Part shown: piece by piece, positions 36,159 through 43,725 of the stretch
How positions within the stretch are numbered: the first letter of the stretch is position 1
Layout of the letters: the number at the start of each line of letters is the position of its first letter
Assembly (NCBI GenBank): GCA_030530685.1
Contig: JAUMUM010000004.1
Location: 67,739-131,738, forward strand
Reading direction: 5' to 3'
DNA from: Actinomycetaceae bacterium
Lineage (GTDB): Bacteria > Actinomycetota > Actinomycetes > Actinomycetales > Actinomycetaceae
Length of the DNA stretch: 64,000 nt
The notes under the pieces: generated by a model
What the model was told of the DNA's origin: nothing
The model's input: only the letters and a program-made list of their open reading frames with translations
Databases searched by the model: none
Program-made: the position numbers and the translations under genes

Positions 36159-37691
36159 ATGCCCAAGCGGGTCGTCATTGGAGTCGATGGGGGAACGACG
36201 GCGGTCAAGGCCGTGGCGTTCGACATGGAAGGAAACGTGGCAGCTCTGGCGCACCGGAACGTCCCAGTGGACTATGGCGCCGCGGGCGAGGCCGAGCAGG
36301 ATATGAATCTCATATGGGAGAGCGTTGCCGACTGTCTCAGGGATGTCACTGCGAGTCTTGGCAGCCAGGCCGAGATCGTCGGTGTCGGCCTGACGGGTCA
36401 GGGCGATGGGTGTTGGCTGGTCGACGCGGCGGGCGAGCCCGTGCGCGCGACGCCGAATTGGATGGATGGCCGGGCGGCAGCGAGGGTCGAACGTTGGAAG
36501 GCCGACGGGCGCGCCGACGCCGTCCTCGAGGTCACCGGCACGACGACTTTCCCAGGCCTGGCCCCCGTCATCCTGGAGGAGCTGGCCGAGACGGAGCCCG
36601 AGACTTTCGCCAGGGCCGACGCTCTGCTCTACTGCAAGGACTGGCTGCGTTTCAAACTCACCGGCAATCGGTCGACCGATTACACGGATGCGTCGCGGCA
36701 TTTCCTCAATGTGCGCACTGTCGATGGTTACTCCAGGGAGCTGGCCGAACGGCTCGGAATGCCGGAGGCGATCGCCCTCGTGCCACCGGTCCTCGCGTCG
36801 GACGCCCCGGGTGGGCGGGTGACCGCCGAGGCAGCGAAGCGCACCGGCCTGCGGGAGGGTACGCCGGTGGGCGTGGGAATGATCGACGTCTCTGTCACGG
36901 GAGTTGGACTCGGCGCGGTCGATGATGGCGACGGTTGGCTCATCCTGGGGACGACGGGCTTCGTTGGTGTTCTTCTTCCCTCCGTGGCCGAGCGACGTTC
37001 CGAGAATTCGATGGTGCTCGCCACCGGGCGCGGCACACAGGTGCTCGAGTTCTTGGCGCCGATGACGGGCACTCCGAATCTCGATTGGATCCGCAAGACG
37101 CTCGGCTTAGAGGGCATGTCGTGGGATGAGATCGAAACGATTGCTGGTGAGGCGGGCCCGGGCGCGGGAGGTGTCGTCTACCTCCCCTACGGTTCGCCGG
37201 GCGGCGAGCGTGCACCGTTCCTGGATACGGCGGCATCGTCTTCGTGGATGGGAATGTCGATTTCTACGACGTCCGGTCATATTCTGCGTGCGGTTTACGA
37301 GGGCGTGGCCTTCGCGCTGATCGAGTGCGTCGAGGTACTGGGCATGACAGGCGATCTCGTCGTCTCGGGTGGCGGTTTCCGTTCGGACCTAGTGTGTCAG
37401 ACTCTCGCTGATGCGACCGGGCAGCGGGTGGTGCGTCAGGATGCTCCCGAGGCGGGTGCACGCGGAGCGGCGGTGCTGGCGCTCATCTCCTCCGGCGAGG
37501 AAACGGAACTGAAAGCCGCCGCTGCCAAGCTGGCGACCGGGGTATCTCCGTTCGTCCCGAATCCGGACAACCGCGCAATCTATGCTCGTGCGCGCAAGGT
37601 CTTCGCCGATGTTCGAACGGCAATCCGTCCAACGTGGCCGAAGATGCGGGAGCTACGGGCAAGCACCGGCGTTGTGGAAGCAGAGGGCTGA
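36159..37691 (+). CDS. FGGY family carbohydrate kinase
   Basis: 510 aa, ATG at 36159 with GGAGGGG four bases upstream. Ribokinase-hexokinase-fold sugar kinase: phosphate-1 motif GVDGGTTAVKAVAFD, GLTGQGDGCWLVD, substrate-side YCKDWLRFKLTG, catalytic Asp in GVGMIDVSVTG, adenosine motif VVSGGGFRSD and AGARGAAVLA. The pattern is closest to erythritol/L-xylulose-type members rather than xylulokinase or glycerol kinase, but the substrate cannot be named. No transporter, dehydrogenase or regulator for a sugar pathway is adjacent, which is unusual for this family. Confidence 0.9.
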   Translation: MPKRVVIGVDGGTTAVKAVAFDMEGNVAALAHRNVPVDYGAAGEAEQDMNLIWESVADCLRDVTASLGSQAEIVGVGLTGQGDGCWLVDAAGEPVRATPNWMDGRAAARVERWKADGRADAVLEVTGTTTFPGLAPVILEELAETEPETFARADALLYCKDWLRFKLTGNRSTDYTDASRHFLNVRTVDGYSRELAERLGMPEAIALVPPVLASDAPGGRVTAEAAKRTGLREGTPVGVGMIDVSVTGVGLGAVDDGDGWLILGTTGFVGVLLPSVAERRSENSMVLATGRGTQVLEFLAPMTGTPNLDWIRKTLGLEGMSWDEIETIAGEAGPGAGGVVYLPYGSPGGERAPFLDTAASSSWMGMSISTTSGHILRAVYEGVAFALIECVEVLGMTGDLVVSGGGFRSDLVCQTLADATGQRVVRQDAPEAGARGAAVLALISSGEETELKAAAAKLATGVSPFVPNPDNRAIYARARKVFADVRTAIRPTWPKMRELRASTGVVEAEG

Positions 37692-37844
37692 ACGACGACC
37701 GGACTGGCTGCGGCCGAGTGCGTGACGGTACGTCACTCTTCTAGATGTTCACCTTTTCTAGACACCCGAGTTTTCTGGCCGGAGTCCCACTGGTGCCTGC
37801 GCGTCCCGGTGTGCATGTGGCCGCTACTCGGTGGGATGCGTGCA

Positions 37845-37989
37845 GCCGTGCCGTGCCACTCGGGCCACACCGTGCGGCGGAGGATACTCTGCAGGATACA
37901 TGCGGCCATGCCGCGCCACTCGGCGACACTGTACGCTCGCAGTCGGCGTGATCGACGATGAGGGCCATTCCGCGCTACTCGGGCCACAC
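37845..37989. repeat. Three degenerate 26-bp repeats at about 60-bp spacing
   Basis: Copies at 37845-37870, 37905-37929 and 37964-37989 share GCC.T.CCG.GC.ACTCGG and end in CACAC or GACAC. The intervening 34-35 bases are unrelated. The last copy enters the 3' end of the glycosylase gene. The remainder of the 283-base gap holds no gene. Confidence 0.6.
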
Positions 37990-38577
37990 GCCAGAGCTCC
38001 CGCGCCGATGCGAGCCGACTAGGTGGGTGTCGATTATCCCGATAGCTTCCATGAGCGCAAACATCGTGGTCGGTCCGACAAAGACGAAACCTTCCCCACG
38101 CAGGGCCTTGGCCAGTGCCTTCGACTCGGCGGACAGGGATGGCACGTCGTCGGCCGTTTGAGGCCGAGGCGTCCGGTCCGGCTTGAAAGACCACACGAAA
38201 TCGGACAAACCTCCTTTCTCCCGCAGGGCGACCGTCGCCCGCGCGTTCGTTATCGCAGCTCTGATCTTTGCCCGGTTCCGCACAATGGAGGCGTCGGCCA
38301 TCAAGCGTTCCACGTCGTCATCGGTGTAGGCAGCGACAGTGTCCGGGTCGAATCCTGCGAAGGCGGCCCGAAATGCCGGGCGCTTGCGAAGAATCGTTAC
38401 CCACGACAAGCCGGCCTGAAACGCCTCGAGGCAGAGTCGCTCAAAGATGCCTCGCTCGTCGAGTACCGGCATGCCCCATTCGGTGTCGTAATACTCGCGC
38501 AATAGTTGATCCGAGCTGGCCCAGCCGGGGCGGGCCAGGCCGTCGTCGCATACGACGACGCCGGGCTCAGTCTTCAT
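37975..38577 (-). CDS. tag: DNA-3-methyladenine glycosylase I
   Basis: 200 aa. Removes 3-methyladenine from alkylated DNA. The core is clear: YYDTEWGMPVLDERGIFERLCLEAFQAGLSWVTILRKR, with the catalytic-pocket glutamate in LCLEAFQAG, and FVGPTTMFALMEAIGIIDTHLVG. E. coli Tag binds structural zinc through Cys4, His17, His175 and Cys179. Here Cys4 aligns with Pro of RPGW, His17 with Tyr of YYDTEWG and Cys179 with Ser of LVGSH, so only one ligand remains and the zinc site appears lost. AAGGGAG precedes the ATG. It lies downstream of ogt on the same strand, 400 bases away. Confidence 0.92.
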   Translation of the reverse strand: MKTEPGVVVCDDGLARPGWASSDQLLREYYDTEWGMPVLDERGIFERLCLEAFQAGLSWVTILRKRPAFRAAFAGFDPDTVAAYTDDDVERLMADASIVRNRAKIRAAITNARATVALREKGGLSDFVWSFKPDRTPRPQTADDVPSLSAESKALAKALRGEGFVFVGPTTMFALMEAIGIIDTHLVGSHRRGSSGVWPE

Positions 38578-38978
38578 CTCGTACTCCCTTTCTTCATGGC
38601 AACGCCTGTCTTCACGGCAACGCCTTCATCCACTGCCCTATAGCTCGACCTACCGCCCCACTGCCTCCGGCAGAATGACGCCAGGCACGGGCTGAGCACC
38701 CATCTACTGCTCCACCTACGACCCCCAGCTCGAAGAAGGGGTCCCAGCCTGTCACCTCTCCTCGACATCCTTCATCGCCTGTCCGACCTCCGCCTGTCCG
38801 ATCTCCTCCCATCCGACCTTTTGCCTGTCCGGACTCCACCCTCCAGACCTTCCACCCATCCAAACTCAGCCTGTCCGAATCCCGCCCGTTCGAACGCCTT
38901 CCTCCAGAACCCCGCCCATCCTTCCTTCACCCGTCCGACCTCCACTCGGTCGCCCGAGACCGCGGCGGAGCCTGGTTC
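38578..38978. other. Pyrimidine-rich intergenic region with 15-bp short repeats
   Basis: 401 bases between tag and ogt. CCTGTCCGA-like words recur at about 15-base intervals (38778, 38793, 38809, 38824 and variants to 38950). No gene is supported; no stem-loop terminator is evident, so read-through from ogt into tag is possible. Confidence 0.5.
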
Positions 38979-39704
38979 TCATACGACCGCTCCCCGACTC
39001 GTCTTCTCAAGGTCAAGGAGCGAGACCTTGGCCTCGAGCCCGCCTATATACCCGCCGAGACCTCCGTCAGAGCGCACGACCCGATGGCAGGGAATGATGA
39101 CCGGTAGGGGGTTACTCGCGCATGCGGTGCCTACCGCCCGTACAGCACGCGGATTGCCGACGGCCTCGGCAACATCCTTGTACGACCGGGTGGTGCCGTA
39201 CTCGATGCTTGGCAGGTACATCTGCACGGTCGTGCGAAAACCGCTGGAAAGCCGCCAGTCCAGAGGAACATCGAAGGTCTGACGCCTGCCCGCGAAGTAC
39301 TCGTCCAACTGCCGGGCGACCGCGTCCAACCGCCCGGGTGCTTCAAGCACTCGCGAACTGATTCTGCGCGCAAGTGACTGGAGCACTGCCTCGAAGTCCT
39401 CAGCTTCGAAGGCCACCCGCACGACGCCCTTCTCCGTACTGGCGATTAGCAGCTCACCCACCGGCGTTTCAATCGTCCTATAACCGACGTCGAGCATGCC
39501 GGACTCCTGAGCCTCAGCCGCGAGGCGGGTGCGCAGCCACACCATGTCCGCCGGAGCAACGGGGAACGCGGAGGCCGCATCGGCCAATGCCCGTTCGATG
39601 TGCCCTTCACTTCCGAGTTCTAGGGCGCCCTCACCATTCCCTTCGATTTCTCCAGTTCCATGGACTTGTCCTCTAGTTCCACCGACTCCGTCAGTCCCGA
39701 CCAT
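38979..39704 (-). CDS. ogt: Methylated-DNA--protein-cysteine methyltransferase
   Basis: 241 aa suicide repair protein for O6-alkylguanine. The acceptor motif IPCHRVV puts the active cysteine at C206, followed by SDGGLGGYIGG; RQLDEYFAGRRQTFDVPLD and AYGT-like EYGTTRSYKDVAEAVGNPRAVRAVG complete the domain. The first 70 residues, ending LAAEAQESGMLDVGYRTI, resemble the leader seen in actinobacterial homologues. GGAGG lies seven bases before the ATG at 39704, which overlaps the sigma-factor gene by 14 bases, so the two are coupled. Confidence 0.94.
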   Translation of the reverse strand: MVGTDGVGGTRGQVHGTGEIEGNGEGALELGSEGHIERALADAASAFPVAPADMVWLRTRLAAEAQESGMLDVGYRTIETPVGELLIASTEKGVVRVAFEAEDFEAVLQSLARRISSRVLEAPGRLDAVARQLDEYFAGRRQTFDVPLDWRLSSGFRTTVQMYLPSIEYGTTRSYKDVAEAVGNPRAVRAVGTACASNPLPVIIPCHRVVRSDGGLGGYIGGLEAKVSLLDLEKTSRGAVV

Positions 39705-40200
39705 CGCGTTGCCTCCTCCAGTATTCGCCGTAGGTGCGCCTGAGATTCCTAATGCCATCGGCAGCTGCCCGCCGCACCGCCTGAGCACTGCCACCTATGA
39801 GCTCGGCCGTCTCCACGTGGCTCAAGCCACCGAAGTAGTGGTAGGCGACGGCAAGCCTTTGCCTTTCAGGCAAAGCGGCGACGGCGTCCCACAACTCGCG
39901 CCCATCAATGCTGCCACCTCCGTCGATCACCGCAGGACCCTCAGGCACCTCGGCAACCGGAATCGCCTGCCTGCCGCGAAGGCGCGTCACATCAATGGCC
40001 TTGTTTCGAGCCACCCGCACGAGCCAAGCCTCGACATTCACCCCCTCACCCAAATCCGGCCACGCTCGCAATGCGGCGAGGAAAGTTTCCGACCAGGCGT
40101 CGTCGGCATCGGGACCGTAACCCAATACGGCACGGCACACGCGCAGCACGGTGCCTCCATGCTGCTCGACGGCTTCCTCGAATGGTTCTTTCCTCGTCAT
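39691..40200 (-). CDS. ECF-type RNA polymerase sigma factor
   Basis: 169 aa. Region 2 is visible in LGYGPDADDAWSETFLAALRAWPDL followed by VEAWLVRVARNKAIDVTRLRGR; region 4 in LPERQRLAVAYHYFGGLSHVETAELIGGSAQAVRRAAADGIRNLR. There is no anti-sigma gene next to it. Instead the methyltransferase gene overlaps its 3' end, an arrangement also seen in other actinobacteria, suggesting a role in response to DNA alkylation. ATG at 40200 or GTG at 40203 may be the start; neither has a good ribosome-binding site. Confidence 0.88.
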   Translation of the reverse strand: MTRKEPFEEAVEQHGGTVLRVCRAVLGYGPDADDAWSETFLAALRAWPDLGEGVNVEAWLVRVARNKAIDVTRLRGRQAIPVAEVPEGPAVIDGGGSIDGRELWDAVAALPERQRLAVAYHYFGGLSHVETAELIGGSAQAVRRAAADGIRNLRRTYGEYWRRQRDGRD

Positions 40201-40568
40201 CACCCTGTAGACGTGCTAGCCCGACCGAACGTGAGGTCAGAGTTGACCGTGCCCACCCCGTTCGCAGTCCCGTTCACAGCCAAACTATCACCGGGAAGCA
40301 ATCGACGGATCGTCGCGCCCACCCACTCCCCTATTGGCGCCAACCTATCAGGCGAAGCCGCCAAGCAGTCGTACCGGTTAGTGCCGGGCGACAGTCCCAC
40401 ACCATGGGTTCACGCCCGACGGCCGGGCACAAGTGGTCGGGTCGCACCGGTTAGTGCCACACGGGCGTGACCGAGTCCGTCGAGGCAATCGCCCACCCGG
40501 ACGCTCCGGTTAGCCGCGCCGAAGGTGCTCGAACGAAAGACCCGCACCAAGTCCCGTGACCGTGCGGG
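40201..40568. other. Intergenic region between MHS transporter and sigma factor genes
   Basis: About 365 bases. GTTAGTGCC and CACACGGG/CACACCATGGG words recur (40378-40465), an imperfect duplication of CGGTTAGTGCC... No gene, and no -35/-10 pair that I would defend for the sigma gene. Confidence 0.45.
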
Positions 40569-42026
40569 TCATGGGCGACGAAGGACGGCTCCGTCGCCGC
40601 GCTCCGGCCTCATGAAAGCAACCGTAGCAAACGAGACCACGCATCCGAACAGCAGGTAGACGGCGACTCCCACCCACGAGCCCGTGACCTCCTGCAACGA
40701 CGCAGCAATGAAGGGCGTGAATCCGCCGCACACCACGGCGGCCACCTGGTAACCCAGCCCCGCGCCCGAGTATCTGTACTCCGCACCGAAGAGCTCGGTG
40801 ATGAGGGGTTGCTGCACCGCCACCGCCAGGTCGTGCGCAACATTGACCAGTACGAGGGCGAAGACCCACGTCCACACGATACTTTCTGCCTCGAGCGCCC
40901 AGAAGAAGGGGAAGGCGAAGACCGCGCCGACCACGGCACCTGAGAGGTAGACGGGCTTGCGGCCGAAGCGATCGGACAGATAGGCGAATAACGGGATCGT
41001 GACCAGACTGAGGGCCCCGATGGCGATGGCAATATTGAGGAAGACCTGCTCGGACCACTCCAGGTTCTGCGTGCTGTAGCTGAGGGCGAAGGTCGTCACG
41101 ACGTACATCGTGAACATCTCGACGGCCCGCACTCCAATGATCTGGAAGAAAGCGAGGGGGTGATTAAGCAGCGCTTCGAGAAGAGGAGGACGTTTGGTTG
41201 AGGGCATGCCCTCCCCGGGTTGGCCCTCAACGCTCCCGGCGTCTGCCTCACCCCGGCCAGTGCCGGATACGCGCTGCCCGTCGGCCAAATTCGCACTCTC
41301 ACTTGGGCCTTCATCGGTGCTATCGGCGTCGACGGCGGCATGGTGAATGTCCTCGACCCCGCTGCGTACCCACAGCCCGAGTAGGACCAGCGGCGCGGAC
41401 AGCAAGAACGGCAGGCGCCACGCCCATTCGCGCAAGGCCTCGCTTCCGAACAGTGTGGTGACCGCCAGCACCGCCCCATTGGCCATAATGAGTCCCGCGC
41501 CATAGCCCATCTGGACTCCGCTGGAGTAGAAGGCCTTGCGTCCGGCGGGCGCCTGAGTCACGGCCATGAGCGTTGCCCCACCCCACTCACCGCCGACGGC
41601 AAAGCCCTGGATTGCCCTCAGGGTGACGAGAATCAACGGCGCAGCGATGCCAATGGTGCCGTAGTTGGGAAGTAGTCCGATGGCGAACGTCGCCACGCCC
41701 ATGATCGACATCGTCCAGATGAGAATGCGCTTGGGGCCGAGCTTGTCTCCGAAGTGCCCGAAGAACGCTCCGCCAAGGGGCCTGAAGACGAATCCGATGC
41801 CCAGGGTTCCGAACGCGGCGATGGTTCCGATGGCCGGCGAGACCTCGGGAAAGAACTGCTTATTGAAGACGAGCGCGGCAAGCACTCCGTACAGGAGGAA
41901 GTCGTACCATTCGACAACAGCGCCGATGAAGCTTCCCAGCGAGGCACGCCGGGCCATCGCCGGCGTGATATCGGAACTCCTCACCCGCGCCTGCGGTCCC
42001 GTTGGGGTCGTGGTCGTCGTCGACAT
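40569..42026 (-). CDS. MFS transporter, metabolite:H+ symporter (MHS) family
   Basis: 485 aa, 12 helices, AGGAGGAGA ribosome-binding site. GSFIGAVVEWYDFLLYG, FRPLGGAFFGHFGDKLGPKR and RAIQGFAVGGEWGG are hallmarks of the ProP/ShiA/KgtP-type MHS family, importing proline/betaine, shikimate, alpha-ketoglutarate or related acids. Residues about 230-280 of the central cytosolic loop are expanded by a Ser/Gly/Glu-rich stretch (DSTDEGPSESANLADG onward; coding roughly 41206-41335). The substrate cannot be decided. Confidence 0.88.
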   Translation of the reverse strand: MSTTTTTPTGPQARVRSSDITPAMARRASLGSFIGAVVEWYDFLLYGVLAALVFNKQFFPEVSPAIGTIAAFGTLGIGFVFRPLGGAFFGHFGDKLGPKRILIWTMSIMGVATFAIGLLPNYGTIGIAAPLILVTLRAIQGFAVGGEWGGATLMAVTQAPAGRKAFYSSGVQMGYGAGLIMANGAVLAVTTLFGSEALREWAWRLPFLLSAPLVLLGLWVRSGVEDIHHAAVDADSTDEGPSESANLADGQRVSGTGRGEADAGSVEGQPGEGMPSTKRPPLLEALLNHPLAFFQIIGVRAVEMFTMYVVTTFALSYSTQNLEWSEQVFLNIAIAIGALSLVTIPLFAYLSDRFGRKPVYLSGAVVGAVFAFPFFWALEAESIVWTWVFALVLVNVAHDLAVAVQQPLITELFGAEYRYSGAGLGYQVAAVVCGGFTPFIAASLQEVTGSWVGVAVYLLFGCVVSFATVAFMRPERGDGAVLRRP

Positions 42027-42348
42027 GTTCTCCTCCTAGCGCAGCAAACGCCCGGCCATCTCACGCATTGTGCCAGGGGCCGATTCCGGCCGGCGATAGG
42101 TGTCCGCATAGGAGACAGCGACCGAGGCGGACCGGCGTTCAGGCCTTTCCCGGAGCACGTGCCGAGCGGAAGGCAGGACGGGCTCTCAGCGCTCGTCGAG
42201 TTAAACGCGGCAGCGGGCCGACGGGCTACCCCGCCCGTTCAGTGCGGAGGTAATTCGCAGATTTCCTCCGGCAATACGTGTCTGGGGCCGAAACATTCCG
42301 TCCGGGCAGGAGGCCGTCATCCGCACACAAATCACCTAGCAACACTTG

Positions 42349-42382
42349 TTGACAAACAACCCTTAGCAACGTACATTGCTAA
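42349..42382 (+). promoter_or_regulatory. Promoter and overlapping operator of the HTH/ClpN unit
   Basis: TTGACA (42349-42354), 17-base spacer, TACATT (42372-42377). Inverted repeat TTAGCAA (42363-42369) CGTACA TTGCTAA (42376-42382) covers the -10 box; CAACA.TGTTG lies at the -35. The ATG is at 42385, so transcription should start at or next to it (leaderless). Confidence 0.75.
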
Positions 42383-42384
42383 GC

Positions 42385-42633
42385 ATGGAACCAGCAACGC
42401 TTGCCACCGCTGCATCCGACACCGCATCCCCACGAGAAGGGCTTCGAGCAGTCGCATCGCTGCGGCTACTCGTCGAGTCCCTCGAACTCAGACAGGTCGA
42501 AGCAGCACTCCGCAGCGGGATGAGCTGGAGCGAGATCGCATCGCTCCTCGGCGTTAGCCGCCAAGCGGTGCACAAGAAGTACAACAGGCGAATCGATCCC
42601 GCAATCGATGTGCCGAGGAAGTCAAGAAGGTGA
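42385..42633 (+). CDS. Small helix-turn-helix DNA-binding protein
   Basis: 82 aa. LRAVASLRLLVESLELRQVEAALRSGMSWSEIASLLGVSRQAVHKKYNRR is a sigma-70-region-4-like helix-turn-helix, a type regularly encoded before a ClpN-domain protein in actinobacteria. The ATG at 42385 is preferred to the upstream TTG because it lies at the expected transcription start. The strong TTGACA promoter with an overlapping palindrome suggests autoregulation. Its stop overlaps the GTG of the next gene. Confidence 0.8.
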   Translation: MEPATLATAASDTASPREGLRAVASLRLLVESLELRQVEAALRSGMSWSEIASLLGVSRQAVHKKYNRRIDPAIDVPRKSRR

Positions 42634-43616
42634 GCAAACTCAGGAACGCCATCAGGTGGTACAACGACATGGCCATGCTGTCGCAAGACGAACAGCTGCG
42701 TGCGGGCCACCCGGAAATCAACGCCGAGCATCTCTTCCTCGCGCTACTGAGCACCGGCGGCCCGGTCACCGATGCGTTGGCGAGCCGCGGCGTCACACTG
42801 GGCCGCGCCCGAGAAGAATTCGTGCAGCTGCACGCCCGGAGACTGGAAGCGCTCGGGATTCAGCTCACGCAAATCGCCGAGGAGCAGCGCCGCATTCCCG
42901 ACACCGTATCAACTGCCTCCGCCTATGGGCCTGGAGTCGAGACGATGCTCCTGCAAGCATCGAAAAAGCCCCAGCCCGACGTCGCCCTATTCGATTCCCT
43001 TCTACGCGAAGCATCCGGACACATTAGCGAAGCGCTGCACGGCCTCGGCATCACTCCCGACTCGCTGACATTCGAGCCACCACCGCGCACAGGCGACGCA
43101 CGAGCCCCGGGCGAGCAGCCAGACTGCGGCGGTGAGCTGATCGTCGTCGAGCACCGGCATGTGATCCCAGCTCCACCCGAGGACGTCTGGGCCCTAATCG
43201 GCGACCCGGACCGTTTCCTGGAGTGGAACGACCTCGAATACGAGCACGCGGAGACTACGGATGCAGGCGTCGTTCGTGCACGCAGGCGCCAACGGGAACT
43301 CAACGGCAAACCCGCCAAGGTCAGACCAAAGTTCGCGATCGTCGATCATGTGATGAGCAGATACGAGCAGCCGCGCCTCATTCAGTGGGAGCGCTCATTG
43401 CCCCATAGCCCTGACGGTCATGCGCACAGTCTGAGAGTGGGCCTCCACCCGGAAGGACAGGGCACGAAAGTCACGCTCGCGATAATCGCGCCCAGGCCTT
43501 CACGCAGCCGAATGGGCCCGCTCCTGCGCACACTCCGTCCACTTTCTCGCGTCCAAACACGCGGTTACCTGCGTGCCAAGGCATACAACATCTCACGCGC
43601 ACTGCGGCAGGCGTGA
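42630..43616 (+). CDS. Clp N-domain / SRPBCC fusion protein
   Basis: 328 aa, GTG start. Residues 1-150 resemble two Clp N-terminal repeats, the substrate- or adaptor-binding module of ClpA/ClpC: HPEINAEHLFLALLSTGGPVTDALASRGV and DVALFDSLLREASGHISEALHGLGI. No AAA ATPase follows. Residues 165-328 form a START/SRPBCC-type lipid- or ligand-binding domain (VEHRHVIPAPPEDVWALIGDPDRFLEWND). The pair with the small HTH protein suggests a ligand-responsive regulator or Clp adaptor; function is inferred, not known. Confidence 0.8.
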   Translation: MSKLRNAIRWYNDMAMLSQDEQLRAGHPEINAEHLFLALLSTGGPVTDALASRGVTLGRAREEFVQLHARRLEALGIQLTQIAEEQRRIPDTVSTASAYGPGVETMLLQASKKPQPDVALFDSLLREASGHISEALHGLGITPDSLTFEPPPRTGDARAPGEQPDCGGELIVVEHRHVIPAPPEDVWALIGDPDRFLEWNDLEYEHAETTDAGVVRARRRQRELNGKPAKVRPKFAIVDHVMSRYEQPRLIQWERSLPHSPDGHAHSLRVGLHPEGQGTKVTLAIIAPRPSRSRMGPLLRTLRPLSRVQTRGYLRAKAYNISRALRQA

Positions 43617-43725
43617 AGGCCGGCCCGACCACGGCTTCCGCCCCTCGTCCTCCGGGCAGAAACAGCCAACCCTGTCCGGCGGCACCGCATTCGCGGCCGT
43701 CCGACGGCCCGGCCGAGCCACCCCT

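Noticed and set aside
37845..37989. CRISPR-like array
   Set aside because: Only three copies with 3-5 mismatches each, GC-rich repeat reaching into a gene, no leader and no cas genes in the window.
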